Shown: positions 48,420-61,775 of the stretch, piece after piece
How the letters are laid out: each line of letters opens with the position of its first letter
Numbering within the stretch: position 1 is the stretch's first letter
DNA from: Paramecium pentaurelia
Lineage: Eukaryota > Ciliophora > Oligohymenophorea > Peniculida > Parameciidae
Direction: 5' to 3'
DNA: 64,000 nt
Assembly (NCBI GenBank): GCA_905183005.1
Contig: CAJJDO010000028.1
Coordinates: 248,001 to 312,000, forward strand
Position numbers and translations under genes: made by a program
The notes under the pieces: model-generated
What the model was told of the DNA's origin: nothing
What the model saw: only the letters and a program-made list of their open reading frames with translations
The model's database searches: none

Positions 48420-51400
48420 TCAATTAATTCTTTTTGATGATTACATTTCTGTAATTAAATAATTTAAGTTTTCTAGTTTAGAAGGTATTTCTTTTTCTAG
48501 TTATTATGTCAGTATATTATTTATATTATTTAATTTATTTTTGACATCTAATTCCAATTAAGCAATTCTATCATCTTTCTCTCTCATTTCTCCTTCAAGT
48601 TAAGCTATTCTTACATCTATTTCTTTATCTTAATTAGCTTCTTATTCAAATTAAATTGGGAACCTATAATTTGATATTATAATTACCAAGATATATTATC
48701 TTTTCTGATCATTTCACTAATTGCATATTCCAAACCAGTGTAATCAGTAGTTTCTTTTAATTTTAAGCAATATATATAATAGATATAATTCCATAAAAAA
48801 TGTTTATCTTTAACATGTTATTCGAATTATTCAAGATTCTTTTCTAAATGTGCTCTCTTTACACCACAAATAAAACAACAATTCTTTTTATCATCATCAA
48901 TCTTTTATCTTTGATCTCTCAATTCTGCAAAAGTATCAATCATAATACCAGAAACTATATTTGTAAAAAGTAATGCAAAAAATACAAAATACAAAGTATC
49001 ATAGCAAAATTTAACAAAATCCCATTTTGACATTGATGTTCCTATAACTCCACTTGTAACTAGAGTTATCATACATGAAATTAATGTTTCACAATGTTCT
49101 TCTGGTTATTTTTCAGTATATATATCATCTGCATATTAATCAAATGATGTAAATGAAAAAACATATATAAACAAAACACCCAATAATGAAACAACAATTA
49201 ATTATTTAGCATTATGAGAAATTGCTTAAAATACATTATTCAATAAAGTTAATCTACTAAATAAATCAAATAAATGTAATGAAAAGAAATAACTTTTATA
49301 AAATGTTCCAAGAATTGAAAACACTAAATAGAATGTTATTTATATAAAATCTTCATTCTATTAACTAATTTTTTTTACAGAATCTAAGATATATCTTAAA
49401 ATATGAGAAAATTATTAAATTTTAGATTCATTCTTTTTTTAATTCTATTCAAATTATTTGATTTATTCTTAAACCTCATTACTTTATTCATTATCTGAAA
49501 CATCTGATTCTTCTTGATTTAATTCGTTATCTGAATCATCAGAAGTTAAATCTTAACCTATAGGTCGATATCTATCTATACAAATAGGTATTCTATAATT
49601 GAGATAACAAATAAAATAAATTAATGTTGTAAATAATTAACAAAATGAAAGTACATTAATTATTAATTATTCATAAAATTCTGCTTTTAATATAACTTAA
49701 AAATTATTAATCTCCATATTATAAAACAGTACCATTAATATATTTACTGAAATAGAGAAAAAAGCAGAAAGATGTCTTAATACTTAAATAATTTATGATG
49801 TAATAGGAAAGAATTCTCTTTTACTTAATTCGTAATTATATTAAAGCTCTCTATATATTTGTTTTCTATATTCTAACAATCCATTTATTTTATCTCTTTA
49901 AGTCTCTCTATTAACATTATACATAATGATATCTCTAGTTTCATCTGATAAAAATGTAAATAATGGACGAGATGGAAATAAAATAGTTTAAGGTTTATTT
50001 TCATAAATTATTTCTATTCTTAAAATTTTAGTTTCTAAAAATTTCATAATTTCTTTAATGTAATTACTATTTTCATCTAAATCAAATTTCTAAAATTTAA
50101 TTTTCTCTTTTATTATCAAAACATTAAGTATTTTTTCTATATTATCATTATTCTTTTAAATTTTTTTATTTTAATCACTTTATTTGGGCAATTTTAGATC
50201 ATATTTTTATAATGATTATTCTTCTAATGCTTTTTCCATATCTTCTTTACTTTATATCTATGGATTATGATTTTAAAGATATTATTTGATTATTTCAATT
50301 AAAAATTTTGGATCAATTTTCTTTCGCAAATCTTCTTATATTCTTTCATCATTTCCTTCTAAAACACTCATTATAATAATAATGATTTTATTATATATAT
50401 TAAATAATGCTTACATACCTTAACATTCTTGTTCTATTAATAATCCTCTTTATTCTTAATTTTATTTATCACTTAATTATTAAACCAAATAACAAACATC
50501 TTCAAAAAATGTTGTCTTACATAAAGTTATTTAATTTTCTAAACAAGGTACTTAAACTACTTCTAATATAAAATCCAAAATATATATTGGAACTTCACTA
50601 ATTTTTGAATTAAATGCTTTACAAAATACTCTTAATTATGATGTTGCAAGTTCTATGAAATTAATAGATCCTATTTTTGGATTAAGATCTGGCTCTATTT
50701 ATTATCTTATAAAATTCTTCATTTATACATTATTATTTTCACACAATAATTAAAGAAATCTAAATGATCTATTTAATAAATTAATAAAATCTTCTTTTAT
50801 ATTATCCTCTCTTACATCATCATTTTCCATATGATTTACTCTCGTTGTTGTTTAAGTAATTTCATCATAAAAATCAAAATTATCACATAATTCAATATTT
50901 GGAAAACTATATTAAGGTTTGTTTTTTCTAAATTTAAAATTATTATAAACAGCTCTACTCACTCTTCTAATTAATTATCTATAATTAATTAAAATATTGT
51001 TTTTAGAATCTTTTAATAATTTTTTATAAATTTCATTCTAACATTTTCTATTACCCCTTTCTAAGAAAGCATTACCAAAAGAAATTAATGAATTTGTTAA
51101 TGCTTATCTTAATTCAAGATTAGGAATTCTAAGAAATTTACAAATCAATTCAGCAGCACCACATTCTAATAAAAAATTTTATTATTATTTGACCATTTTA
51201 TTTTATAATTCTGGATTATTTTCATATTCACTTTTTCTTATAATCTTTTCTAATGCTTTAAGAAAGAATATTTAAATATCTTAACTTAAAGTGTCATAAT
51301 GATTTAGATTTAAATGAATAATATTTTATATAAATTCCTTTAAAGTAATAGGAGGTTAAAGTGATGATTTAACTGGATGTTTTATTTAATCTAAACCAGT

Positions 51401-54400
51401 ACAAAATAAAATAAATTCTTCTTCCAAATATTCATTAATTGTTTTATTTGTCAAAAATATCTCCATTAAATTTCTATATCTTTTATTTAATTTCATATTT
51501 ATTTTAGTTTATTCTTCATATTTTCTTTTTAATTTTGTCTTTTTATATTCTATATCTTAAGAATTCTATTATTTTAATACTTTTATCTAGTTATCTATAT
51601 TGGAAAAATCATAAACTTCATTTAATAAAATATCTTTCAATTAATCCTAATAATTTATATTATTTGATTCTAATCGATCACTATATATTTCAGACCATTT
51701 TTATTACAATTCTTGATATTTTTGAGATAATATTGTTTATTATTTAATTTAATAAGTTTATTTCATCTATTCTTATTAAATAAATTATTCTTTGCCATTT
51801 AAATACTTCTTATGTGTCCAGGTTGTCTCTAATATTACATCTGTAAATGGTTTTGGATTAGATAATACATCTCTTAATATTAATGTATGTAAATCAAAAG
51901 TTCTATAAATGTAGTAAAATTAAAACATAAGTACTTTAATTAAATTTGTAATTAGTTCTGATCCAGACCATAAATGCTCAATTTTTAATAAAATATTACC
52001 AAATTCTAATAATATTGAATGTTGTTTTAATACTGGTTCACTTATTTTTAAATTTAACATCAAAGTGTCTTCTAATTCATTAAGAAAGTAATTTTCATCA
52101 AAAATAAATTTTAATGATACTAAGTTTTCTTCCAATGTCATATAAAAATATGAACATAAATATGAGAATCTTGTTGGATTACTCAATTTTATTTTTTAAT
52201 AATCACATCCTGATTCTCTTAATTCATAAATATCTTTTAAATCATTCAAAATATTTTCTAAATCAATTTCAATAAGATTTTGACATATTCCAATAAAATC
52301 TTTGTTATTTTCATAATATAATCTATTTATATATGCTCTTAAGTATCTCTTTAAAGGCCAACATTAACCTGTTCGTTAATATAGTGTTATTAATTTTAAA
52401 TGTTAATGCATTTATTTACATTTTCCTAAATTGATTTCATTATTATTTGATATTAGGAATACTAATAATTAAAAATAATTAAAAAGATATGTCAATTTTG
52501 GATTTAAATTAATATATTTAATTTCATCCTTATTATTTCTTTGTTTTAATACCTTAAAATATTAAATTTGATAATCAGCAATTAATTTTTCGATTTCATC
52601 AAATAAAGAATCATTATTATCAAATAATATCATGATTTTTTCATAATTTCTATTTTACAAAGCAGCCATTATTAGATTCTAATTAATTTTAATGGATTTA
52701 TTATTATAAATAGTTAATATTCTAAGAAAATCTATTAATTAAGCTTTATAATACTAATTAAAGTTTAAAGTATTACATTGTTTAACAACTTCATTAATAA
52801 TTTAAGTTATTTTAGATTCATTGAATAATAATGATTTATTATTTTAAAATAGTTCTCTTAAAAATTAAATGCAATATAGATTATATTTAAGATATTAAAA
52901 TAAATTTGGAATGATTCTTATAAAATCTTAATCTTATTTATTTTCATGATGATTCCATAATAACATTGTAAGGAATTAGAAACATGCATACAAAGTTTTC
53001 ATGATCAATTTATCATCAGAATTACTTTATTATTCTTTTTAGATTACTTTATTATTTTCATTTTCTGATTGGTCAGAAACTTCATTTACTAGTTTAGTAG
53101 CTATATTTATAAATGCCAAAATATTCTCATGTAAGTCTTGACATTTAATTAAACTTTAATGCAATTTAAAATTTTATTCTTTTTCAGTATACACTTATTA
53201 TAATCTATTTTCAGCATAAAATTCTTCATAATTGACTTTCACATTCTCATATAATACTTCATCTCCTTATTTTAAACATTAAATAAGCCAACATAAATCT
53301 TATATAACTCCTCCTTCTTTTATATTTTTCTTATCAACCCATAAATTAAAATTATATTCACTTTAATTTTTCAGATTAAGATTTAGAATATTGAAATCAT
53401 TAAAGTGAAGTAATTTGGTTCTGGTTTTTCTGCTATCTACTGATAATTTATGTGTAAATCCTTTATTTACAATAATAGTTTTATCAAAATTTTCAATCAA
53501 TTCTCTTCTATATCCATAAATTCTCTTTAATAATTTTATTGAATAAGTTTATAGTATTTCATTATCATATTTAGATAATTCTGCAAATTTAGAAATAATA
53601 TCTGTAGAGAACTTAAGAAAAAGATCTCTATTTTATATTAAATTAGAAAAAAAATTTTACCATATTTCAACTTTATTTTTATGTACTTCTATCACACTTA
53701 ATCTTCTAATTTTATTTTTCATTTATTTTTAAATTTCACTTTCTTTTAATTATTTAGTAGATTTAAGAATTAAATTATTAATATTTTTATCTTCTTCTTC
53801 AAATATTTCTTTTAATTTAATTGTACTTAAACTAACTCTAACATTTGTTTCCATATCAATAATTATATCCAATATTTCACAAGATATTTATTTACATTTT
53901 AATATAATCATATTTTCTGTATTTATTTCAATAAATCTCTTTTTATGAGATTATTAATCATGATTTTATGATATTTTATTCTATAAGCTTCTATCTTATA
54001 ATTAATCTTTTTATTCTGATTGATTTTATTTAAATGTAATTATATTAAATAAAGGTTCCAATAGATTTTTTAAATCATCAATTTTTTACTAATATCCTAA
54101 ACGTATAGTAGTTTTCAAAACATAAAGGACAGTATACAAAGTTTTAAAGTATTATTTCTCTTTTTCTTTTTAGTTGAAGTTTTTAGTAATATAATGAGAG
54201 ATAAAGGATAAAACTCTTTTTTAATCATCACTAATTGGAGTTTTAGTTCTTATTATATCTTTCTTTTATTCAATTATAGCCCATTCTCTAACTCTAGCTA
54301 TTCTTCTAATAGGAGCAAATTATGAAAAATCAATAAATGCAGAATGTATTAACTTTAGAAATGGATCAATAGCATTAACTTATTCAGTTTCAGGATCTTC

Positions 54401-56581
54401 TAATATTGAACATAAAACTGATAATTAGTAAAACTCATTAACATAATTTGTTCCTTATTAATTTCTATTTTAACAAATATCTGATAATAAGTTGATATAA
54501 GCTAAAAAATAATTCCAGGTTTATAAATCATCCTATTTTTAACTTTAATCATAGAATTCCTTTAAAGTCAACCATGTTTTATTTAAATTTTGAACTTTTA
54601 TTTTTTTACCATCTTATTTAAATAAGAACTTAAAAAGATAATTGTCTTTTTCAGAACTTTATGGCTTAAAAAATTTATTAAGTAATTCAATTTAATTCTT
54701 AATTATAGGTTTTCCATCACAAATAATAATAGAACTAAATATTCTTAAATGTTTTTCATGTACCTTTTTTTTACTACTAATAGCGCTTACTAATCCTTTA
54801 AATGTTGCTTCTTCTATAAATTTGTTAATAGAATAATAATTATCATTCAATAATTCTGCTAATGATATTTGAATTTTTTCATCCTCTATTTCAATAGCTT
54901 ATATTAAGAAAAATTTTAGCCATTATGATATATATAATTTAACAGATGAATTGTTTCTAGCCATCTTTTCAATTAAGACATAGGAATATATACAAATTTA
55001 TCTAAGTTTATCTTTTTCATAATTCTTATTTAAAAATAAACTCATAGTTTTAGGTTTTTCCCAAAGGTAGAATATTATTTATATAATAATTTCAACCAAT
55101 TTTAAATCTTTCATAAATAATTATCTAGAATGAATAGGTAAATTTTCACATTTATCAATATTTATATATTCACAATTTAATAAGTATGCAATCAATTTCT
55201 TAATAACTTTAAGAACTTAAGTTAAAATTTTCTCATTTATAATAGATTCAATTAATACGCTATCTTCTAATTATAATGAATCTATAAATTATTTAAGAAT
55301 TTCATGAGATGATGTGATTAAAAGTAGATCTTTTTTTAAATCATCATTAAGTCTTTTAATTTAAAATCCATGAACAGAATTTCTTTATAAAAAATCAACA
55401 TTATATTAAACATAATCTACATCTTCTTAACCAAGTTATTTTTAATATTATTCAATTTCAGATTGAGTTATTGTTAATTTTTTAGTTTTACATCTTAAAA
55501 GATTTGCTTTTTGTAACTCTTTGTTATCAAATTTAATTTTTACAAACATATTAAATGAAACTTCATTATTTCCTAATTTAGCAGGTTCTATTTATAAATG
55601 TTAATTATCTAACATTTCATATTAAGAAAGTTAAGCACTTGAATCGATAACAGAACCTGAAAGTTGAGATCTAATGACATATTTATTTTCATATAATTAT
55701 AATTCCCAAACACAATCAAGAGGAATATATTCAGTATCTTTATATTCTTATAATATTAATCTTCGACCATCAGATGTTAAATATGATCCATCTTATGAGA
55801 AAATGAAGAAACATAGATCATTAGGAACAATCTTACCATTTTATTCATGTAATTAAAATTTCCATTATCTATCACTATTAAGGGAGACTACAGCTTCATT
55901 TCTAGTATTAATTGGTTTCTTAAAAGTTTTATTGAATGATTCTGTTTGAGAAGCTTTACCATTAATTTTATTATCGAACATCTAAAGATCCAAAAATATA
56001 CGACATCTTTCATAATCTAATTTACATTGAGTTTTTTCATGTACAATAATTAAAGGCTCATCTATTTATATGATTTAACCTTCCTTTTAATAAGTTTAAT
56101 ATGCAGCCAATTTAAATATAGTATGTGAACTTAATTGGGGAGACAATTTCAATTTAAATGCATCCATAGCAACTTCAGAACAATCATATGAACCAAATAA
56201 ATATCTTTAAGAGTCTACATGTTTAAATACTACTTCTGCTCCTAATAAAATTTCTTCATGCATTCTTGATTAAATTATTGTGTAATATTGGGAGGCTTCT
56301 GTTTATACTCTACTTTTCAAGGCATCTACTGTTTAATTTTTTTTTTCTTTTAAATATTCATCATGCAATTCAAAAGTACCTCTTGGAAGTATAGTAAATA
56401 GAGAATCTCTAAAATTATTAGCTTTTCTAAGATCGTCAATTTACATATAATAAGCATTAGGATCAAGAAATCTATAAAAATTAGAATGTAAATACCCTTT
56501 AGCAACTATTATACCATTTTCATCCTTATCATTTAAATGAATTCTAACTATCTAACCATATTTTAAGGTTTATTTAATCAT
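48420..56581 (-). CDS. InsP3-receptor-type intracellular Ca2+-release channel
   Basis: 8.2 kb gene of about 2,700 codons with several short introns, not all resolved. The start at 56581 opens the N-terminal trefoil region typical of InsP3/ryanodine receptors (FRDSLFTILPRGTFELHDEY; EVVFKHVDSQRYLFGSY; DRQWKFQLHEQNGKIVPND). A very long alpha-solenoid region of RIH type follows. The C-terminal end (about 48,700-49,950) has hydrophobic spans, a pore region CMITLVTSGVIGTS, the last span TLYFVFFALLFTNIVSGIMI, then DTFAELRDQR, CCFICGVKRAHLEKN, FEQHVKDKHFLWNYIYY and TDYTGLEYAISEMI, matching the cytosolic InsP3R tail with its C2H2-like zinc site. A 23-nt intron follows NISW, and a short coiled coil ends the protein. 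Paramecium has several such release-channel subfamilies. The pore motif differs from the animal GGVGD. Confidence 0.92.
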
Positions 56582-56625
56582 TAATTATATACTTTAAAAT
56601 AAAAATAGTAATAATATTATTTTCA

Positions 56626-58933
56626 ATGAGTAAATCATAACCAATATTTATATATGGGATAACAATAAAAGATGATAGAGGCAAGTTAAAAAACTGTTAA
56701 TTATGTGGAGTAAAATTCACAATGTCAGTTAAAGAACATTAATGTAAGAGGTAATTAATATTTGTTGATTGACAGATGCAAAAGAGCAGTTTGTGATAAA
56801 TGTGCTCCAAATAAAGCTCAAGTATAAAAGGCAGATGGTCTATCTAAAAAAGCTCATCGTCTATGTAATTTTTGCAAAGACGTAAACATCTCTATTACAA
56901 TAATTAGGAAAGTGATTCACTTAAGAAATTCTTAGAATAATACAAAATAAGTTTTAACAAAGATTCATTTTCATAATAATGGTTATAATCATTTGGAACT
57001 GATACTACAAAAGCCAAAAATGTATTAATAAAGTAAATTATAGGATTTCTTTAATGCATTAGATGATGCAAAGCTATCTAAAGATACTAATGCTTATGAT
57101 ATATTCAAAGCTAAATTAGAAGTAGTAATAAATGATATTGATGGATTTGTAAATTATTCAATCAAAGATTTTATGATGGCTGCTTTGAAAAACGTGGAAT
57201 CATAACGTCAAAAAGAAATAGTCAAAACTTCTATTTTGAGAGTAGCTGGAACATTTCTATTATTATATCCTCAAATTGGATATTCACATGAAATAGTACT
57301 CATTACCTATTTTCTTCTTTGTTTTGCATCTGAAGCATCTGCTTATATACTCTTAACAGCTATATATGCTCATATACTTCCATCTCAATTATATCCAAAG
57401 ACTAACACTAAATATGATCTACTTAATGAAAATGCTATTGTTGTTGGTGTATTAAAAGATGCTCTTTAAGTAGATACAAATGATATGAGTGTTATTAAGA
57501 GTTTCCTATCATAGAAACTCAGATGCTATTTAGTTACATTAAGTATTAATCTCTTTTTATTTGAAACTACCTTTTTTATAATAAGTTCTGTATTAATGTC
57601 TGGTTCAAATGGTTATATGGATTTATTAGCTTAGATGGCTGTTTTATGTTAATTATCTAATTAAGAGATGTAGAAAAACAAATTCAATCATGAAGAAACA
57701 GAATTGTTTATGCTTAGATCACTTAGAACTAATTAATTAAGTGTACTTTATAAATAAACTTAAAATTGTGATTTTGAAAGTTATAAGAAGGTTTATATTA
57801 CAACTAGATCAGATTCAATTAAAGTAGATAATTTAAATTTAAGTGCTAGATAATCTATGATAAAACCTGATATGTAGAAAGTAAATGAAATTAATTAGAA
57901 ACTTTAAGATCAAATAGATAGAAGAGATTAAGAAATGAAAAAATTGAATGATGAGATTATTTAATTAAGAGATAAAATCAAATAATTATAAAAAGAGAAT
58001 TAAATACTTATAAATTAATAATAAAATAATGATTCTGAAATGTATAAAAATAAATTAAATGATATGAAAATTGATAATTAATAATTGAAATCATAAATTG
58101 AATAATTAAAAAATGAAATATCAAAGTCTAAATTATAAAAAGAAGATGATTCAAAAAGATATAATCCAATAATATAAAAAACTGAAACTATAGATAGTGA
58201 TTATGAAAATGATTTAGAAGAGATCTCTTAATTCAAAATAAAATATGAACAATAAATCAAAAATCTTAAGAAATAAGCTGAAGAAAAGAAATAATAATAA
58301 AATTAACCTAATCAAATATAAATTGATGAATTAAAAGAAAATTATGAAAATAAAATAAAATTACTTTAAAAATAAGTAATATAATTATAATAGTAAAATA
58401 ATACTGAAGATATAAGAGATTTAAAAATATAAAATCAATAATTATAAATGAAATTAGATAAAATGAAAGTTGAAAAGAATAAAAATGAATTAATATAATA
58501 AAAAAATGATGAAATTGATTTATTAACTGAATTGAATGAAGAATTAACCAAAGAAAATTAAAGATTATCAAAATAATTTAGAGATTTAAAATCTCAAAGT
58601 GGTACTTCTAGTGCTTAATAAATTAAAGTATTAGAAGAACAAAATAAATTAATGGAGTCAAAATTAGAATAATATAATTTATTAATATAGGAATTGATGA
58701 ATAATATTAATAAGGTAAAAATTGAAAAATAGAAGTAAATGGAATTCTCAGATTTAAAATTAAAATAAAAAGAGGATCTTGAAGATGTTAAAATGGTTGC
58801 AGAGATAAGAACTGTATAAACTTAATTATTAAAGGGAATGCTAAAAGAAAACTAAGCTCAATTAACTGATATCATTAATGCTATAACTTAAATGCGTCAG
58901 ATTCTCGAAAAATCAAAATCATTAAAACTTTGA
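56626..58933 (+). CDS. FYVE-like zinc finger protein with long coiled coil
   Basis: 760 residues after one 25-nt intron inside the zinc finger (GTAATTAATATTTG...CAG, about 56,742-56,766). ATG 56626 is used because it opens the frame containing all finger cysteines. Residues about 22-75 hold four Cys pairs in FYVE order (CQLC; CKRC; CDKC; CNFC, with KEHQCKRCKRAVCDKCA between them). The R-R/K-H-H-C-R phosphoinositide-contact motif is replaced by KEHQCKRC, so PI3P binding is uncertain. A moderately hydrophobic helical region follows (about 180-330: GTFLLLYPQIGYSH, ITYFLLCFASEASAY), then about 350 residues of coiled coil ending QMRQILEKSKSL. Endosomal tethering is suggested by architecture only. 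It starts 44 bp from the divergent channel gene. Confidence 0.75.
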
Positions 58934-58980
58934 AATAATTATATAACAAAAATATTAATTATTAAATATTTTACACTCTT

Positions 58981-61747
58981 ATGAAAACACTATTAAATAA
59001 TAAGAAATAACTTGGGTAATAGGAAACATAAACTAAATCAATATAGAAACATGAATCAGCTGCCACTGTTAATCTAGTTTATCCATAGTTGAAATAATAA
59101 AATAGAATAACATCTGCATATTATTCAGCTAAGTTAATTAAAGGTAAGATAACATAATTAATGTTTAAGGACTTCCATTAAGTGCACAACCTATAGCAAG
59201 ACCTATAAAAAAGGTTCCATAATTGGAATATCCCTTTTTTCAAGAACCTCCACCAATATAGTTTTAATCAATTCATGATGAGGATGTTTAACAATCTAAG
59301 CAAACTTAAGAACCTGAATTTGAAATTAGAGCTACAACAGCTCCTGAAGGTGCTTAAAGAAAACCAAAAGCAATTTAAGATTTCAGATAATTGATTTAAC
59401 GAGTTCCATAAACAATTAAGATGGAACCGACAGTAGGGCAATTTGTGATATAAAATAAATTTCCTGAGTATATTGTAAAAAATGGAAAATTAAATATATT
59501 AGAATGATTTTGATGAATTTACAGTGAATCCCCATGTTCATAAACATATGGAAAGATTAAAATCATCAAATAGATTAGTAAATTATCAATAATTAGCTCG
59601 TAATTAATCATCAAAATTGGAAAGATAGAGAGAATTAATTGAGAAAACAATATCAAATAGACCAGTTTAATCATAATAAATAAAGAAAAGAAAATTATTA
59701 CCTGAAAATAGACCAAAGACAACAAATTATAAAAGAGACAATAATTTAGGTGATTGTTGGAAAGATTTGGCATAAAAAGTAGTAATATAAGCAAATACAG
59801 CCAATAAACCTAAAGAGGAATCAGTACATGAATTAGAGAAATCATTAACTCATTTAGATTTAGAATCAAATGTATTAACATAGAAAGAGAAAGAATATAT
59901 AAAGAAAAAAAGAAAGCAATTTTTAGATGATTTAAGACCATATTTAGAAATGAAATAAGCATAGGCAGAAAAAAAGAGAGCAATTGCAAAAAGAGAAGTA
60001 TTATTAGATAAATTTGATTAACATAATTCATTATTAAGTGAATTAGAAGATGATGGTGATTTAGGAAAGGAAGAAAGTTTTGAAATGTTAGATGATGAGA
60101 TATAAATATTTAATAAACCTTTAGTTGAATAATAAAACTTTTTTGGTAAAGTTGATCCAATAAATCGATCATTTGAATAATAATTAAAGGAGACTTAATA
60201 AAAATTTGAATAAATGGTTAAAGAAGATAATAAATTATATGAAGATGCTTAGAGAAATAAGATAGATAAACCAGCACCATTTTTAAAGGTTGGAGATCAT
60301 TTTTCATTAGATGAAATTAATTTAGTATTAAGAGAATTAAAGAAATCAGTAGATGATAGAAATTATGAATGTAATTAATATATAATATAATTTAAGTATT
60401 GGATGGTATTTGTAAGAATTTAAAATTCTTTTGGTAATTTAGTAAATAAACAAGAGTTTTATTATTAAAATTGAGTTCTCTAGTATTTTATAAGTGTGGT
60501 GAATATATCTTTTATGAAGGTGATGTGGGAGAATAAATGTATATAATTCTTAATGGTGGTTGTCATGTAAGAATTAAGAATCCTCATGTGGCTGAATGTA
60601 ATCCAATTGTAAGTACACTTTATACTGGATAATAATTTGGTGAATTGGCTTTGATTGATCCAAATACTAAAATTAATAGACCTGATCAAAATTAATTACA
60701 TTCTAATAGCAAATATACATTAAATAAAATAAGAGATGAGATGTAGAGATAAGAATAACAGAAGGAAAAGGCTAAAAATTGGTGGAAGAAAGATTACAAT
60801 GAGGATGAGAAATAAGAATAGGTTAAAATCTAACCAAAGAGAAGTGCATCTATTGAATGTGCTGTAGATACATATTTATTAGCAATATCAAGAGATTACT
60901 TCAAAAGTATTATTTTGAATGTCATTACTTCAGAACTTGAAGATAAATTAAAGACTTTATTAACAATGCCTTGTTTTGATGTATTATTACAATTTATTAT
61001 ATAATAGTTTCTATCTTAAATGGAATTAATACCTATAGCTAATCTATTGGAAAGTGAAACTTATAGATTGGGTTAAGTAATTTTAAAGGAAGGTGAGCCA
61101 TAGAAATACTTTTATATTGTTGCAAGTGGTAGATGTAAGTGTGTGAAAGAGGAAGTGTTTATTAGAGATTTGAAAGTAATGAGAGCTGATGATCCAAATA
61201 AAAAGAAGCCATTGAAATGTGGTTTAATTAATTGTAATAAAATATCAATATTAGAGACGCTTAAGTAAGAGAAGACAAGAAAATGAGAGTGAAGAATACA
61301 TCATTAGATTTAGAGAGTGTTCCTGGATTAGGGATACCTTAATCTTTTTAATATTAAGAAATATACAAGAATAAAGAGTATATGGCATTCAAATATCATT
61401 TTCTTTATAGAGAATTTGTTAGAGGTGACTTTTTTATGGGTAGAGTGTTATTAAATGAATATAAATTATTTGATGAAGATATAATGGAAATGAAATATGA
61501 TTTATCAGAAAAAAGTAGATTAACAGTGATTAGTGATGCAGCAAAAACAGAAGTGTATAAATTAGATAAGGGATTATTTCATTTAGTTAGTTAACCATTG
61601 AAACAACATTTGATTGATGGAATAAAGAGAAAACCAGAATTTGATCATATATTTGATATGGAAGAAGCAAAGAAAGTTAAAAAATGGGATGCATATAAGA
61701 TGAATCTATTTAAAGCTGTGATGGAGTAAAAGGAATTGAAAAATTGA
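58981..61747 (+). CDS. protein with two cyclic-nucleotide-binding folds
   Basis: 884 residues after introns of 26, 28, 26 and 32 nt. The 28-nt one (about 59,479-59,506) ends just before an ATG and could be misread as a gene boundary. The N-terminal 400 residues are polar and helical. The first fold shows KCGEYIFYEGDVGEQMYIIL, then NGGCHVRIKN and GQQFGELALIDPN, the beta-barrel of cNMP-binding domains, but after FGELAL the phosphate-binding R-A-S/T is not evident and about 65 charged residues are inserted. The second fold (ETYRLGQVILKEGEPQKYFY, IVASGRCKCVKEEV) is split by a similar insertion and ends VRGDFFMG. Ligand binding may be lost in both. There is no kinase or channel domain. Many ciliate proteins of this design are uncharacterised. 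The dynamin start follows after 28 bp. Confidence 0.8.
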
Positions 61748-61775
61748 TTTTTTTTTTAATTAATTCATTATTACG

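Noticed and set aside
59505..59560. Gene boundary between a short protein and the cyclic-nucleotide gene
   Set aside because: The apparent TGA lies at the end of a 28-nt intron; splicing fuses both parts into one frame.
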